Source of the DNA: JAAYJM01 sp964498585
GTDB taxonomy: Bacteria; Bacteroidota; Ignavibacteria; Kapaibacteriales; UBA2268
Direction of reading: 5' to 3'
Assembly: GCA_964498585.1 (NCBI GenBank)
Contig: CAZCHH010000021.1
Span: 1 to 49,744, forward strand
DNA length: 49,744 nt
Shown one piece after another: positions 17,518 to 24,447 of the stretch. The translations under genes were made by a program, and so were the position numbers. The first letter of the stretch is position 1. Each line of letters starts with the position of its first letter. A model generated the notes under the pieces. That model worked only from the letters and a program-made list of their open reading frames with translations, was not told the DNA's origin and did no database searches.

Positions 17518-18879
17518 TTGCTCAAAAGAAATTCATATATAAAAAAAATTGTCTTCAAAACTTATTTATTCTTTTCCAATTTGATTTGGAATTTTTTATT
17601 CCTTTTCAAAAAGGAAAGTACTAATTCTATATACTTAAAACGCTTTACTAGCAAATTTCTATCACTTTTTGAAAAACCTTATACCTTAATTCTTTCAAAT
17701 GATTGCGGTGGTGGAAGCGAAAGCTATTTGAATGTATTGATTGAAGAGAATAGACCTCATAATTATATTTTAAAATATAATTTAAAAAAAGGGTATTTCT
17801 ATTGTCATTCTGAACGAAGTTACTGTCATTCTGAAAATTCGCCCTGTCATTCTGAACGAAGTGAAGAATCTAAAGTATATTGTTTTAAAAAATTTGTGAG
17901 ATTCTTCGCTCCGCTCAGAATGACAAACAAAATCACCTGTCATTCTGAACGAATTGAAGAATCTCACTATTACTTTTCAAAATATTTACAAAATAAAGCA
18001 TATAAAACATTATTAGAAAATGCAGAACAAATAATTATTAATAACATTGCTTTTTTTCCAAAACCACTCCAAATAACTGAACAAATAGTGCAACAAAAGA
18101 AAGAAAATCAAAAAGTAATATTTGTTGTAAATGATTATTTTTCCGTATGTCCCAGTTTTTTTCTATTGAACTATACTGGGAAATACTGCAGTATCCCTGA
18201 AATAGAACTATGCAGGAAATGTTTAAAACAAAACAATTTAGATTATATAGTAAATATTGAAAGGGATATAGAGAATTGGAGAAATATCTGGCAAAATTTT
18301 TTAATGAATTGTGATGAAATCAGGGTGTTTTCAGAATCATCAATTGATATAATGAAAAAAGCATATCCAAATATAGCTCTTAGAATAACACGAGTAAAGC
18401 CAGAATACAGCAAATTATTTTCAAAAGATAATAAAGAAATTAAGAACAATTATACTTATAATAAAGATAAGTTAAAGACAATAGCTATAGCTGGGACACT
18501 TAATTATCCTAAAGGAAGCTCAATTGTTAAGGAACTTGCAAAAAAAATAGAAAAATCATATTCAGACAAATTAAGAATTGTAGTGATAGGGGAGATGCTT
18601 GTTGATTTTTATATGTCTAAATCTTTAATTGTTACTGGCAGATACAGGAGGGAAGATTTAGCAAATATTACCAAACAATATAATGTCAATTCTTTTCTTT
18701 TCCCTTCGATTTGTCCTGAAACATATTCAATAGTTTGCGATGAGATAATGGAAATGGGATATCCTCTTGCAGTATTTAATTTTGGGGCTCAAAAAGAAAA
18801 AGCAGAAAAATATGAAAAAGGAGTTATCCTAAAAGAAATAGAAATTGAATATATTATTAGCAGGTTATTGAAACTCTAA
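17518..18879 (+). CDS. Glycosyltransferase with in-frame repeat insertion
   Basis: 453 codons. LILSNDCGGGSESYL near residues 57-71 resembles the glycine-rich donor loop of GT-B enzymes that begin 'GGGSE'. The C-terminal half has IAIAGTLNYPKGSSIVKELA, a sugar-nucleotide phosphate-binding strand, and FLFPSICPETYSIVCDEIME near 410-428, the usual acidic donor motif of family 4-like transferases. A CSIPEIELCRKC cysteine pair lies near the middle. Residues about 96-150 are translated dispersed repeat. No ATG precedes the conserved region; the first possible start is TTG 17518, just after an in-frame TGA at 17506. It is either a TTG-started gene or one with a damaged 5' end. The acceptor is unknown; surface polysaccharide synthesis is likely. 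Confidence 0.72.
   Translation: MLKRNSYIKKIVFKTYLFFSNLIWNFLFLFKKESTNSIYLKRFTSKFLSLFEKPYTLILSNDCGGGSESYLNVLIEENRPHNYILKYNLKKGYFYCHSERSYCHSENSPCHSERSEESKVYCFKKFVRFFAPLRMTNKITCHSERIEESHYYFSKYLQNKAYKTLLENAEQIIINNIAFFPKPLQITEQIVQQKKENQKVIFVVNDYFSVCPSFFLLNYTGKYCSIPEIELCRKCLKQNNLDYIVNIERDIENWRNIWQNFLMNCDEIRVFSESSIDIMKKAYPNIALRITRVKPEYSKLFSKDNKEIKNNYTYNKDKLKTIAIAGTLNYPKGSSIVKELAKKIEKSYSDKLRIVVIGEMLVDFYMSKSLIVTGRYRREDLANITKQYNVNSFLFPSICPETYSIVCDEIMEMGYPLAVFNFGAQKEKAEKYEKGVILKEIEIEYIISRLLKL
17803..17967. repeat. CATTCTGAACGAAG repeat embedded in a coding gene
   Basis: About 165 bp holding four forward TGTCATTCTGA(A) units (17803, 17824, 17846, 17940) and one inverted unit (AGATTCTTCGCTCCGCTCAG, then AATGACA, about 17901-17926). 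This is the family at 8871, 24044 and 38047. It is read in frame as CHSERS...RFFAPLRMT...CHSERIEES, with no stop. The flanking protein (KKGYFY | YYFSKYLQNK) reads on smoothly without it. Confidence 0.85.
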
Positions 18880-19038
18880 ATGTATTATACTCCTCAAAGC
18901 ATTGCAACTATGCTTGCAAGTTTTATTGCCGGCTTACTTTGGGTGAGTTTCGGACCAAAAATTACTTTTATTTCATCTGGAATGATTGCTTTAGTTGTAA
19001 TTTTGTATTTTCTGATTACAAAGATTTCAGAAAGATAA
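18880..19038 (+). pseudogene. Small membrane ORF, probable MFS transporter tail remnant
   Basis: 52 codons, starting at an ATG that directly follows the TAA of the glycosyltransferase in the same frame. It has two hydrophobic helices with IATMLASFIAGLLWVSFGPK and then FISSGMIALVVILYFL. This looks like the last two membrane segments of a major facilitator superfamily transporter, where an 'A-GLLW--FGP--TF' pattern is common. No upstream transporter sequence exists, since the same frame upstream encodes the glycosyltransferase. It is therefore best read as the remnant of a deleted gene. It could alternatively be a real two-helix small protein translated by stop-start coupling. Confidence 0.5.
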
Positions 19039-19052
19039 AAGAAGTTTAAATT

Positions 19053-19574
19053 ATGCTAAATAAAAAAAATACAGAAAAATACTGCGGCACTATTGCCGGA
19101 ACAAGAGGTTACGAAGGTATAATCAAATTAGTTGATTGCCCTAAGGACATTATTAGTATTCAGGAAGGAGTTCCGGTAAAAATTGGTTTTTCACTCAATT
19201 TTACTCTGGACTTCACCTTGCTTTCCTTTACAAATGAATATAATCAGGCGTTTATTAAATTAAAAGAAATAAATAGCAACGAGGAAGTTACCGTATTAAA
19301 AGAAAAAGGAATGTTTATTGACGAAGCGTATATAAATTATAAAAGTGAAAAATTTTTCGTTGAAGATATAATTGGGTGCAATGTTTTTACAAAGCAAAGG
19401 AAATTCATTGGTGAAGTTACTGAGGTTTTAATCTTGCCGGCAAATGACGTGTGGGAAATTACAAATAAAAAGCAAAAGATTATGCTGCCCGTAATTGAAA
19501 AAACAATTATTTCAATTGATTTAAAGAAAAAGAAAATTGTTGTCGAATTGCTTGAAGGACTTGAAGATTTATGA
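19053..19574 (+). CDS. rimM: Ribosome maturation factor RimM
   Basis: A 173-residue protein of normal RimM length. The N-terminal beta-barrel starts with CGTIAGTRGYEGIIKL, the RimM form of the 'G.I...HG..G.vkv' motif, and the C-terminal PRC-barrel has EDIIGCNVF, a form of the usual 'dliG..V'. RimM helps assemble the head of the 30S subunit near ribosomal protein S19. It overlaps trmD by 4 bp (ATGA, 19571-19574), the common rimM-trmD coupling. The rpsP and rplS genes that often flank the pair are absent. Confidence 0.9.
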   Translation: MLNKKNTEKYCGTIAGTRGYEGIIKLVDCPKDIISIQEGVPVKIGFSLNFTLDFTLLSFTNEYNQAFIKLKEINSNEEVTVLKEKGMFIDEAYINYKSEKFFVEDIIGCNVFTKQRKFIGEVTEVLILPANDVWEITNKKQKIMLPVIEKTIISIDLKKKKIVVELLEGLEDL

Positions 19575-20257
19575 GCGAACTAATGAGAATAGATTTAATA
19601 GCTGCTGTGCCAGATATTTTCGATTCTGCACTGAACTCAAGCATACTTAAAATTGGACAGGAAAAAGGAATTGTTTCAATATTCAAACATAATTTGCACG
19701 ACTACGCAGACGATAAGTTCAGGCATATTGACGACACCCCATTTGGCGGTGGTGCTGGAATGTTAATCAAATGCAAACCGGTTTTTAAGTGCATAGAAAA
19801 GTTAAAAGAAGAGCGGGAATACGATGAAATTATTTATATGTCTGCCGATGGCGAAACGCTTAACCAATCTATTGCTAATGAACTTTCACTAAAAAGAAAC
19901 ATAATTATTTTAGCAGGGCATTACAAAGGAGTTGACCAAAGAATCAGAGAAACACTTGTTACCAGTGAAATTTCCATTGGTGATTATGTATTAAGTGGTG
20001 GTGAGCTTCCTGCAATTATTCTTACTGATGCAATTGTTCGGCTGCTTCCGGGTATTCTTAGCGATGCCGAATCTGCTCTTGACGATTCTTTTCAAGATGG
20101 TTTACTTGAAGCACCAAATTACACTAAACCGGCAAATTTCCGTGGAATGAAAGTTCCGGATGTTCTTTTAAATGGAAATCACAGCGAAATAAAAAAGTGG
20201 CGACTTGAACAGGCATTAAAAAAAACTGAATTGAGAAGAAAAGATTTGCTGGAGTAG
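19571..20257 (+). CDS. trmD: tRNA (guanine37-N1)-methyltransferase
   Basis: A 228-residue protein. DDTPFGGGAGMLIKCKPV near residues 54-71 and the trefoil-knot segment IILAGHYKGVDQRI...SIGDYVLSGGELPA (about 114-146) are the signature regions of TrmD, where S-adenosylmethionine sits in the knot. The C-terminal LEAPNYTKPANFRGMKVPDV matches the tRNA-binding linker. It methylates G37 next to the anticodon and prevents frameshifting; it is normally essential. Translation is coupled to rimM by the ATGA overlap. Confidence 0.97.
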   Translation: MSELMRIDLIAAVPDIFDSALNSSILKIGQEKGIVSIFKHNLHDYADDKFRHIDDTPFGGGAGMLIKCKPVFKCIEKLKEEREYDEIIYMSADGETLNQSIANELSLKRNIIILAGHYKGVDQRIRETLVTSEISIGDYVLSGGELPAIILTDAIVRLLPGILSDAESALDDSFQDGLLEAPNYTKPANFRGMKVPDVLLNGNHSEIKKWRLEQALKKTELRRKDLLE

Positions 20258-20381
20258 GGAATGTTAAATAGAGTAGGTCATCAGTTTACAAACTTTCGCC
20301 AAATTTCGTGAAAATTTACGAAAGTGAAATAATAAAAGTCATGCTATCATTTCTTAATGATTGTATGACTGAATGAAGAGA

Positions 20382-20664
20382 AATAAGCTAATAAGGTTAT
20401 TTCAAACGGGCAATCATTTTTCTACTAAGGTTAATTATGGAAATAAGGTTTAAGATATCTAATAAAAACTTATGATATCGTAACAACTTTCTATAAACAA
20501 TGAGAAACCTTATTTTTCTTAAAAACCTCAGTAGATAAAAGAAAAACCAAATATAAAGACCTTATTACCTTATTTTTAGCATTCAATAAGCTAATAAGGT
20601 TTGGCTCCAACTGTAAATATTTTTCTACTAAGGTTAATTATTGAAATAAGGTTTAAGATTTCTA
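20382..20664. repeat. 81-bp direct repeat with inverted pieces between
   Basis: Two imperfect copies, 20382-20462 and 20584-20664, both run from AATAAGCTAATAAGGTT through TTTTTCTACTAAGGTTAATTA to AAATAAGGTTTAAGAT and TCTAA, with a diverged block after the first part. Between them, around 20500-20575, are inverted versions (AAACCTTATTTTTCT, ACCTTATTACCTTATT). The whole may fold as one imperfect palindrome. It lies downstream of trmD; no gene is seen. Confidence 0.75.
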
Positions 20665-21145
20665 ACTCAACTTTCCTAGTTGTAGTAAGTGTATGTAATA
20701 TAAAAATAACATAAAAATCTATTTAAGTGTTTAAAAAGACAAAAATACACCTCCCCTTTCCCCCAGGGCTGATACGTTCTTTATAATTATTATTTTTTAT
20801 AACGTTCAGAAACAATTTTCATTTTTATAAAATTCTGTTAGGAATTTAATATTGGTAGAAAAATAACGAATTGATTGTTGTAACTCCGTAGGAGTTAAAT
20901 ATTTAATACATCTTGATTAATATTCAACTCCTACGGAGTTGTAAAACAAAAATAGATGCAATTTCTACCAATATTTTACTCCTACGGAGTAAAAAGAATA
21001 AAATCGTTATGAATTCTAACACTTTTCAAAGAACGTATCAGCCCTCCCCTTTCCCCTCCTTGTTAGGAGGGGAAACGCTAAAACATAGGACAGTTCTTAT
21101 TCCTCTCCTAATAAGGAGGGGCAGGGGAGGTGTTAAAAGGTCTTA
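20665..21145. repeat. Family B palindromic element, copy 1, interrupted
   Basis: It starts near AACTCAACTTTCCTAGTTG and runs through an AT-rich arm to CACCTCCCCTTTCCCC (20749-20764). After an insertion it resumes with the CCCCTCCTTGTTAGGAGGGG core and closes with AGGAGGGGCAGGGGAGGTGT (about 21113-21133). It matches the copy at 45935-46167 in reverse orientation, including one 48-bp unit with AACGCTAAAAC and GTTCTTATTCC. The inserted sequence is the separate element at 20765-21045. Confidence 0.75.
20765..21045. mobile_element. MITE-like element nested in family B repeat
   Basis: Perfect 18-bp terminal inverted repeats, AGGGCTGATACGTTCTTT (20765-20782) and its complement (21028-21045), bound 281 bp with no coding capacity. 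CCCCTTTCCCC is present on both sides (within 20753-20764 and at 21046-21056), as expected of an 11-bp target duplication. Inside, AATATTGGTAGAAA and TTTCTACCAATATT form another inverted pair, as do ACTCCGTAGGAGTT and AACTCCTACGGAGT, plus the self-palindrome TTTTACTCCTACGGAGTAAAA (about 20976-20995). The whole element can fold into a long hairpin. Confidence 0.8.
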
Positions 21146-21319
21146 TTATTAAAGTTATTATAGTTTATATTTAAGATTGTATAAGTTAAATAAATATTTG
21201 TGTATGTAAAAAATTTGAATTATTCGCTTATCTCCGTGCCATTACTCTCAAGAGGGGAATGCGTAAGGTGAATTAATAATTAAAATAAATACAAAATTTA
21301 TTTGAATGTGATTTATAAA

Positions 21320-21349
21320 AAAAGCCATTCTTTAAAGAATGGCTTTTTA
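21320..21349 (-). terminator. Intrinsic terminator after the cPGS-like gene
   Basis: A 28-bp perfect palindrome (AAAAGCCATTCTTT and its complement, 21320-21347), flanked on its left by further A residues that become a U-tract on the minus strand. It lies about 20 bp beyond the stop codon at 21370. Confidence 0.85.
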
Positions 21350-21369
21350 AAATTTAATTATGATTAAGT

Positions 21370-22698
21370 TTATTTAATCATACCAAATTGTTTTAAAGTC
21401 ATTGGGATATTGGGTGTGCCAATTTCAGCCAATTCATAATAAACGCGAGTGTTTGGTTTGTTAATTTTGATAAATCTGCCGAGATTAATAGGAGTACCGA
21501 TAACAACGGAATCACATTCAGTTTTGTTGATTGTTGTTTCCAAGTCTTTCATTTGCTGGTCGCTGTAACCCATAGCTGGCAATAAAATACCGATTTCCTG
21601 ATATTTTTCGAAAGTTTCGGCAATTTTTCCAACCACCCATGGTCTTGGGTCAACGAAACTTGCAGCGCCATATTTACGGGCGGCTACCATACCAGCACCT
21701 AAATCCATTTCGCCGTGAGTTAAGGTTGGACCATCTTCAATAACCAAAACATTTTTGTCTAAAATTACTTCTGGATTATCAACATTTACTGCAGAAGCGG
21801 CTTCGATGATTTTTGCTTTTGGATTGTATGCACGGATATTTTCGCGAACTTCGTCGATATCTTCTGGATATGCAGTATCAATTTTATTAATAACGACAAC
21901 GTCTGCCATTCTTAAATTAACTTCGCCGGGATAATAGCTAATTTCGTGTCCGGGTCTGAGTGGGTCAACTACAACATAAGAAAGGTCTGGTTTATAGAAA
22001 GGCATATCGTTATTTCCACCGTCCCAAATAATTACGTCTGCTTCTTTTTCTGCTTCTCTGAGAATTGCTTCATAATCTACACCGGAATAAATAACGCTGC
22101 CCATTTCAATATGTGGTTCGTATTCTTCCATTTCTTCGATTGTGCATTTATGCTTTACTAAATCTTCGATAGCAGCAAATCTTTGAACTTTTTGTATTTC
22201 TAAATCGCCATAAGGCATTGGGTGACGGACAGAAACAACTTTTTTACCTGCTTCAATTAAACTCTTTACAATTGCTCTTGTAGTTTGACTTTTGCCACAA
22301 CCAGTGCGAACAGCGGTAATTGAAATCACTGGCTTTGTTGATTTAATCATTGTTGGATAGGAGCCAAGCATTGAGAATTTTGCTCCACACATCATAACGC
22401 GTGAGCCAATGTGCATAACTGTTGAATAAGGTAAATCGCTATATGAGAGGACGCATTCATTTACATTATGTTCTTTTATTAATCTTTCTAACTCTTCCTC
22501 TGCAAAAATTGGAATACCGTTTGGATAGTATTCGCCTGCAAGTGCAGCCGGGTATTTTCTTCCTGCAATGTCTGGAATCTGGCTTGCAGTAAAAGCTATG
22601 ACTTCTGTATTTGGGTCTTTACGATATACTGTGTTGAAATTATGAAAATCGCGGCCTGCTGCCCCAATAATGATAATTCTATTCTTTTCGTTTTGCAT
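21370..22698 (-). CDS. Cyclic 2,3-diphosphoglycerate synthetase-like P-loop protein
   Basis: A 442-residue cytoplasmic protein. The first 125 residues form a Rossmann-like domain (RIIIIGAAGRDFHNFN). A P-loop TAVRTGCGKSQTTRAIVK follows (about residue 130), with a VIIWDGGNNDMPF Walker B-like strand and the base-recognition-like VVINKID. This layout is that of the family named after archaeal cyclic 2,3-diphosphoglycerate synthetase and listed in bacteria as a predicted GTPase family. The archaeal enzyme closes 2,3-diphosphoglycerate into a cyclic osmolyte. Whether bacterial members do so is not established, so the reaction is uncertain while the family assignment is strong. The gene is monocistronic with its own terminator. 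Confidence 0.82.
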   Translation of the reverse strand: MQNEKNRIIIIGAAGRDFHNFNTVYRKDPNTEVIAFTASQIPDIAGRKYPAALAGEYYPNGIPIFAEEELERLIKEHNVNECVLSYSDLPYSTVMHIGSRVMMCGAKFSMLGSYPTMIKSTKPVISITAVRTGCGKSQTTRAIVKSLIEAGKKVVSVRHPMPYGDLEIQKVQRFAAIEDLVKHKCTIEEMEEYEPHIEMGSVIYSGVDYEAILREAEKEADVIIWDGGNNDMPFYKPDLSYVVVDPLRPGHEISYYPGEVNLRMADVVVINKIDTAYPEDIDEVRENIRAYNPKAKIIEAASAVNVDNPEVILDKNVLVIEDGPTLTHGEMDLGAGMVAARKYGAASFVDPRPWVVGKIAETFEKYQEIGILLPAMGYSDQQMKDLETTINKTECDSVVIGTPINLGRFIKINKPNTRVYYELAEIGTPNIPMTLKQFGMIK

Positions 22699-23035
22699 AA
22701 AAATGCTCCAATTATTTAAAAACTAATTATATTTTACAAAATTACAAATTTTTTATTAATCTAACAAATTTCTATGAATTATATAATTATCTAGCAGAAG
22801 AGTTTTAGAATTGTTATTATAAGGCATATAAAAACTAAGATGTTTACTTTTTTGGGAAATGATTATTTTAGTCATCTGATGACCTCCGTTTGCAAAAGAA
22901 ATCATTATAAATTTCAATTGAAGTTTTCTAGACAAACGAAAACAAATTGCTATTTATATTGAAAAAATACAAGAAAAACCTAGTTTAATCGTTTTAATTC
23001 ATAGAAAAAAATTATGAATAAATAAATAGCAAATA
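22699..23035. other. Intergenic region, no gene seen
   Basis: This 337-bp AT-rich stretch separates two divergent genes and should hold both promoters. No reading frame, strong hairpin or repeat shared with other gaps is evident. Confidence 0.5.
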
Positions 23036-23962
23036 TTGATACAAATAGCATATCATAAAGCAATTTACTTCTTAATAGCCGTTGGAATTGTATTTTTTAT
23101 ATTTATCCTAGCGACTTTGAAAATATCATATTCTTCGTTTACAGAAAACGACCAACCGATTAAACTTAAATTTTTTAGTCCAGTAATTTCAAGTTTAAAA
23201 CAAAAGGGAGTAGATACTAACTTTATTAATAGTATAGTTTTAGATTACCGAACCAAATATGATGAAAAGTATGTAAAAATAAATGTAACTGGTTACTTGA
23301 AGAAGACTGATTATTCTCATAATTATTCAAAAAAATCAGTTCAAAAAGCAAAAGAATTTTATTTAAAAAATATCTTAATTTTAAAAAATGCCGAAATAGA
23401 ATTCGGCGTACCTGCAGAAATTATTACATCTATATTATGGATTGAAACCCGTTGCGGTGATTATCTTGGGTCGAATCATATAGTTAGCGTATTTTTAAGT
23501 ACTGCAATGTCTAATCAACCTGAAAATATTCAATTGAATAAACAGAAATTGATAAATTCTTATAATGGAAACGAAAAAGAATTACCTGAACTTCTAACTA
23601 GACTTGAGCAAAGAGCTGAAAAAAAATATGATTGGGCTATTAAGGAACTAATAGCACTTTCAGTAATGTCGAAAAACTCACCAGTTCCTATTCTTGATTT
23701 ATATGGTTCTTGGGCTGGTGCATTCGGTATTTCTCAATTCCTTCCTTCCAGCTATAATAGTTGGGCTATTGATGGTAACAAAGACAGCATTATTAACCTC
23801 TATCATACTGAAGATGCTATTTTCAGCGTAGCAAATTACCTTAAAGTAAACGGCTGGAGCGATAACAAATTATGCCAAAGAAATGCTGTTTTCCATTATA
23901 ATAATAGTTATGATTATGTTGATGCTGTCCTTCAGTTAGCAAACAAAATTAAAAGTAAATAA
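23036..23962 (+). CDS. MltB-like lytic murein transglycosylase
   Basis: 308 residues from TTG 23036; the only upstream ATG (23014) is stopped after three codons. An N-terminal membrane anchor spans about residues 8-28. The catalytic region has FGVPAEIITSILWIETRCGD near 124-143, with the glutamate in WIETR, and GSWAGAFGISQFLPSSYNSW near 221-240, followed by YHTEDAIFSVANYLKVNGW. These are landmarks of the soluble MltB family (GH103). It would cleave the glycan backbone of peptidoglycan from the outer face of the inner membrane and leave 1,6-anhydro ends. At 308 residues it is compact for the family. The TTG start is unusual but is directly followed by the anchor. Confidence 0.85.
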   Translation: MIQIAYHKAIYFLIAVGIVFFIFILATLKISYSSFTENDQPIKLKFFSPVISSLKQKGVDTNFINSIVLDYRTKYDEKYVKINVTGYLKKTDYSHNYSKKSVQKAKEFYLKNILILKNAEIEFGVPAEIITSILWIETRCGDYLGSNHIVSVFLSTAMSNQPENIQLNKQKLINSYNGNEKELPELLTRLEQRAEKKYDWAIKELIALSVMSKNSPVPILDLYGSWAGAFGISQFLPSSYNSWAIDGNKDSIINLYHTEDAIFSVANYLKVNGWSDNKLCQRNAVFHYNNSYDYVDAVLQLANKIKSK

Positions 23963-24447
23963 TGAGTAGTTTAGCCCGTTATTTAGCTTATAGACTAGTG
24001 CTTGACAACATCAATATTATATATTTTAACTACTATTCCGATACGAAGTGAGGAATCTCAAATCTTGTGTTAACAATGATTTGTGAAACTTCTTGCTTCG
24101 CTTAGAAATGAAATTAAAAATCATGATAAAAAAACAAATTCGCATAATCGCAATTCTAAAAATGTCAGTACTTTCATAAAATATGAACTATATAATAATT
24201 TTCTTTCCCTCAAGCCCAAGTAATTTTACTATATATTTAGTATTATTACTTTTACAACTTTCCACAACTTTTTAGAAAGTTTTGTTGAGTAAAAATAAAA
24301 ATGTAATTAGTTACGTTACAAGGAATATCATAAATCACTGATATTACTGGAATTGAGATTACTCATTTCACAAACACAGAAAAGCTTATATCAAATTGAG
24401 GAATATTTTGTATATTAGTAAAAAAAATCATAGAGATATGTATAAAA
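23963..24447. other. Intergenic region with one repeat
   Basis: No gene is visible. It contains the hairpin repeat at 24044-24112, a TTTCCACAACTTTTTAGAAAG inverted pair near 24260-24281, and the TATTTTGTATATTAG motif (24403-24417) before the peptidase gene; a similar TTTTGTATATTA lies before the lipoprotein gene (47237-47248). Confidence 0.5.
24044..24112. repeat. Dispersed hairpin repeat, CGAAGTGA-GAATCTC family
   Basis: CGAAGTGAGGAATCTCAAATC on the left and GATTTGTGAAACTTCTTGCT plus TCG on the right form an imperfect inverted repeat. It is more diverged than the copies at 8871 and 38047. Confidence 0.7.

Noticed and set aside
17782..17967. Minus-strand frame inside the glycosyltransferase
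   Set aside because: It is the inverted reading of the same dispersed repeat (CHSERSEES on both strands).
20913..21152. Open frame of 79 codons
   Set aside because: It spans the boundary between two nested repeats and has no coding character.
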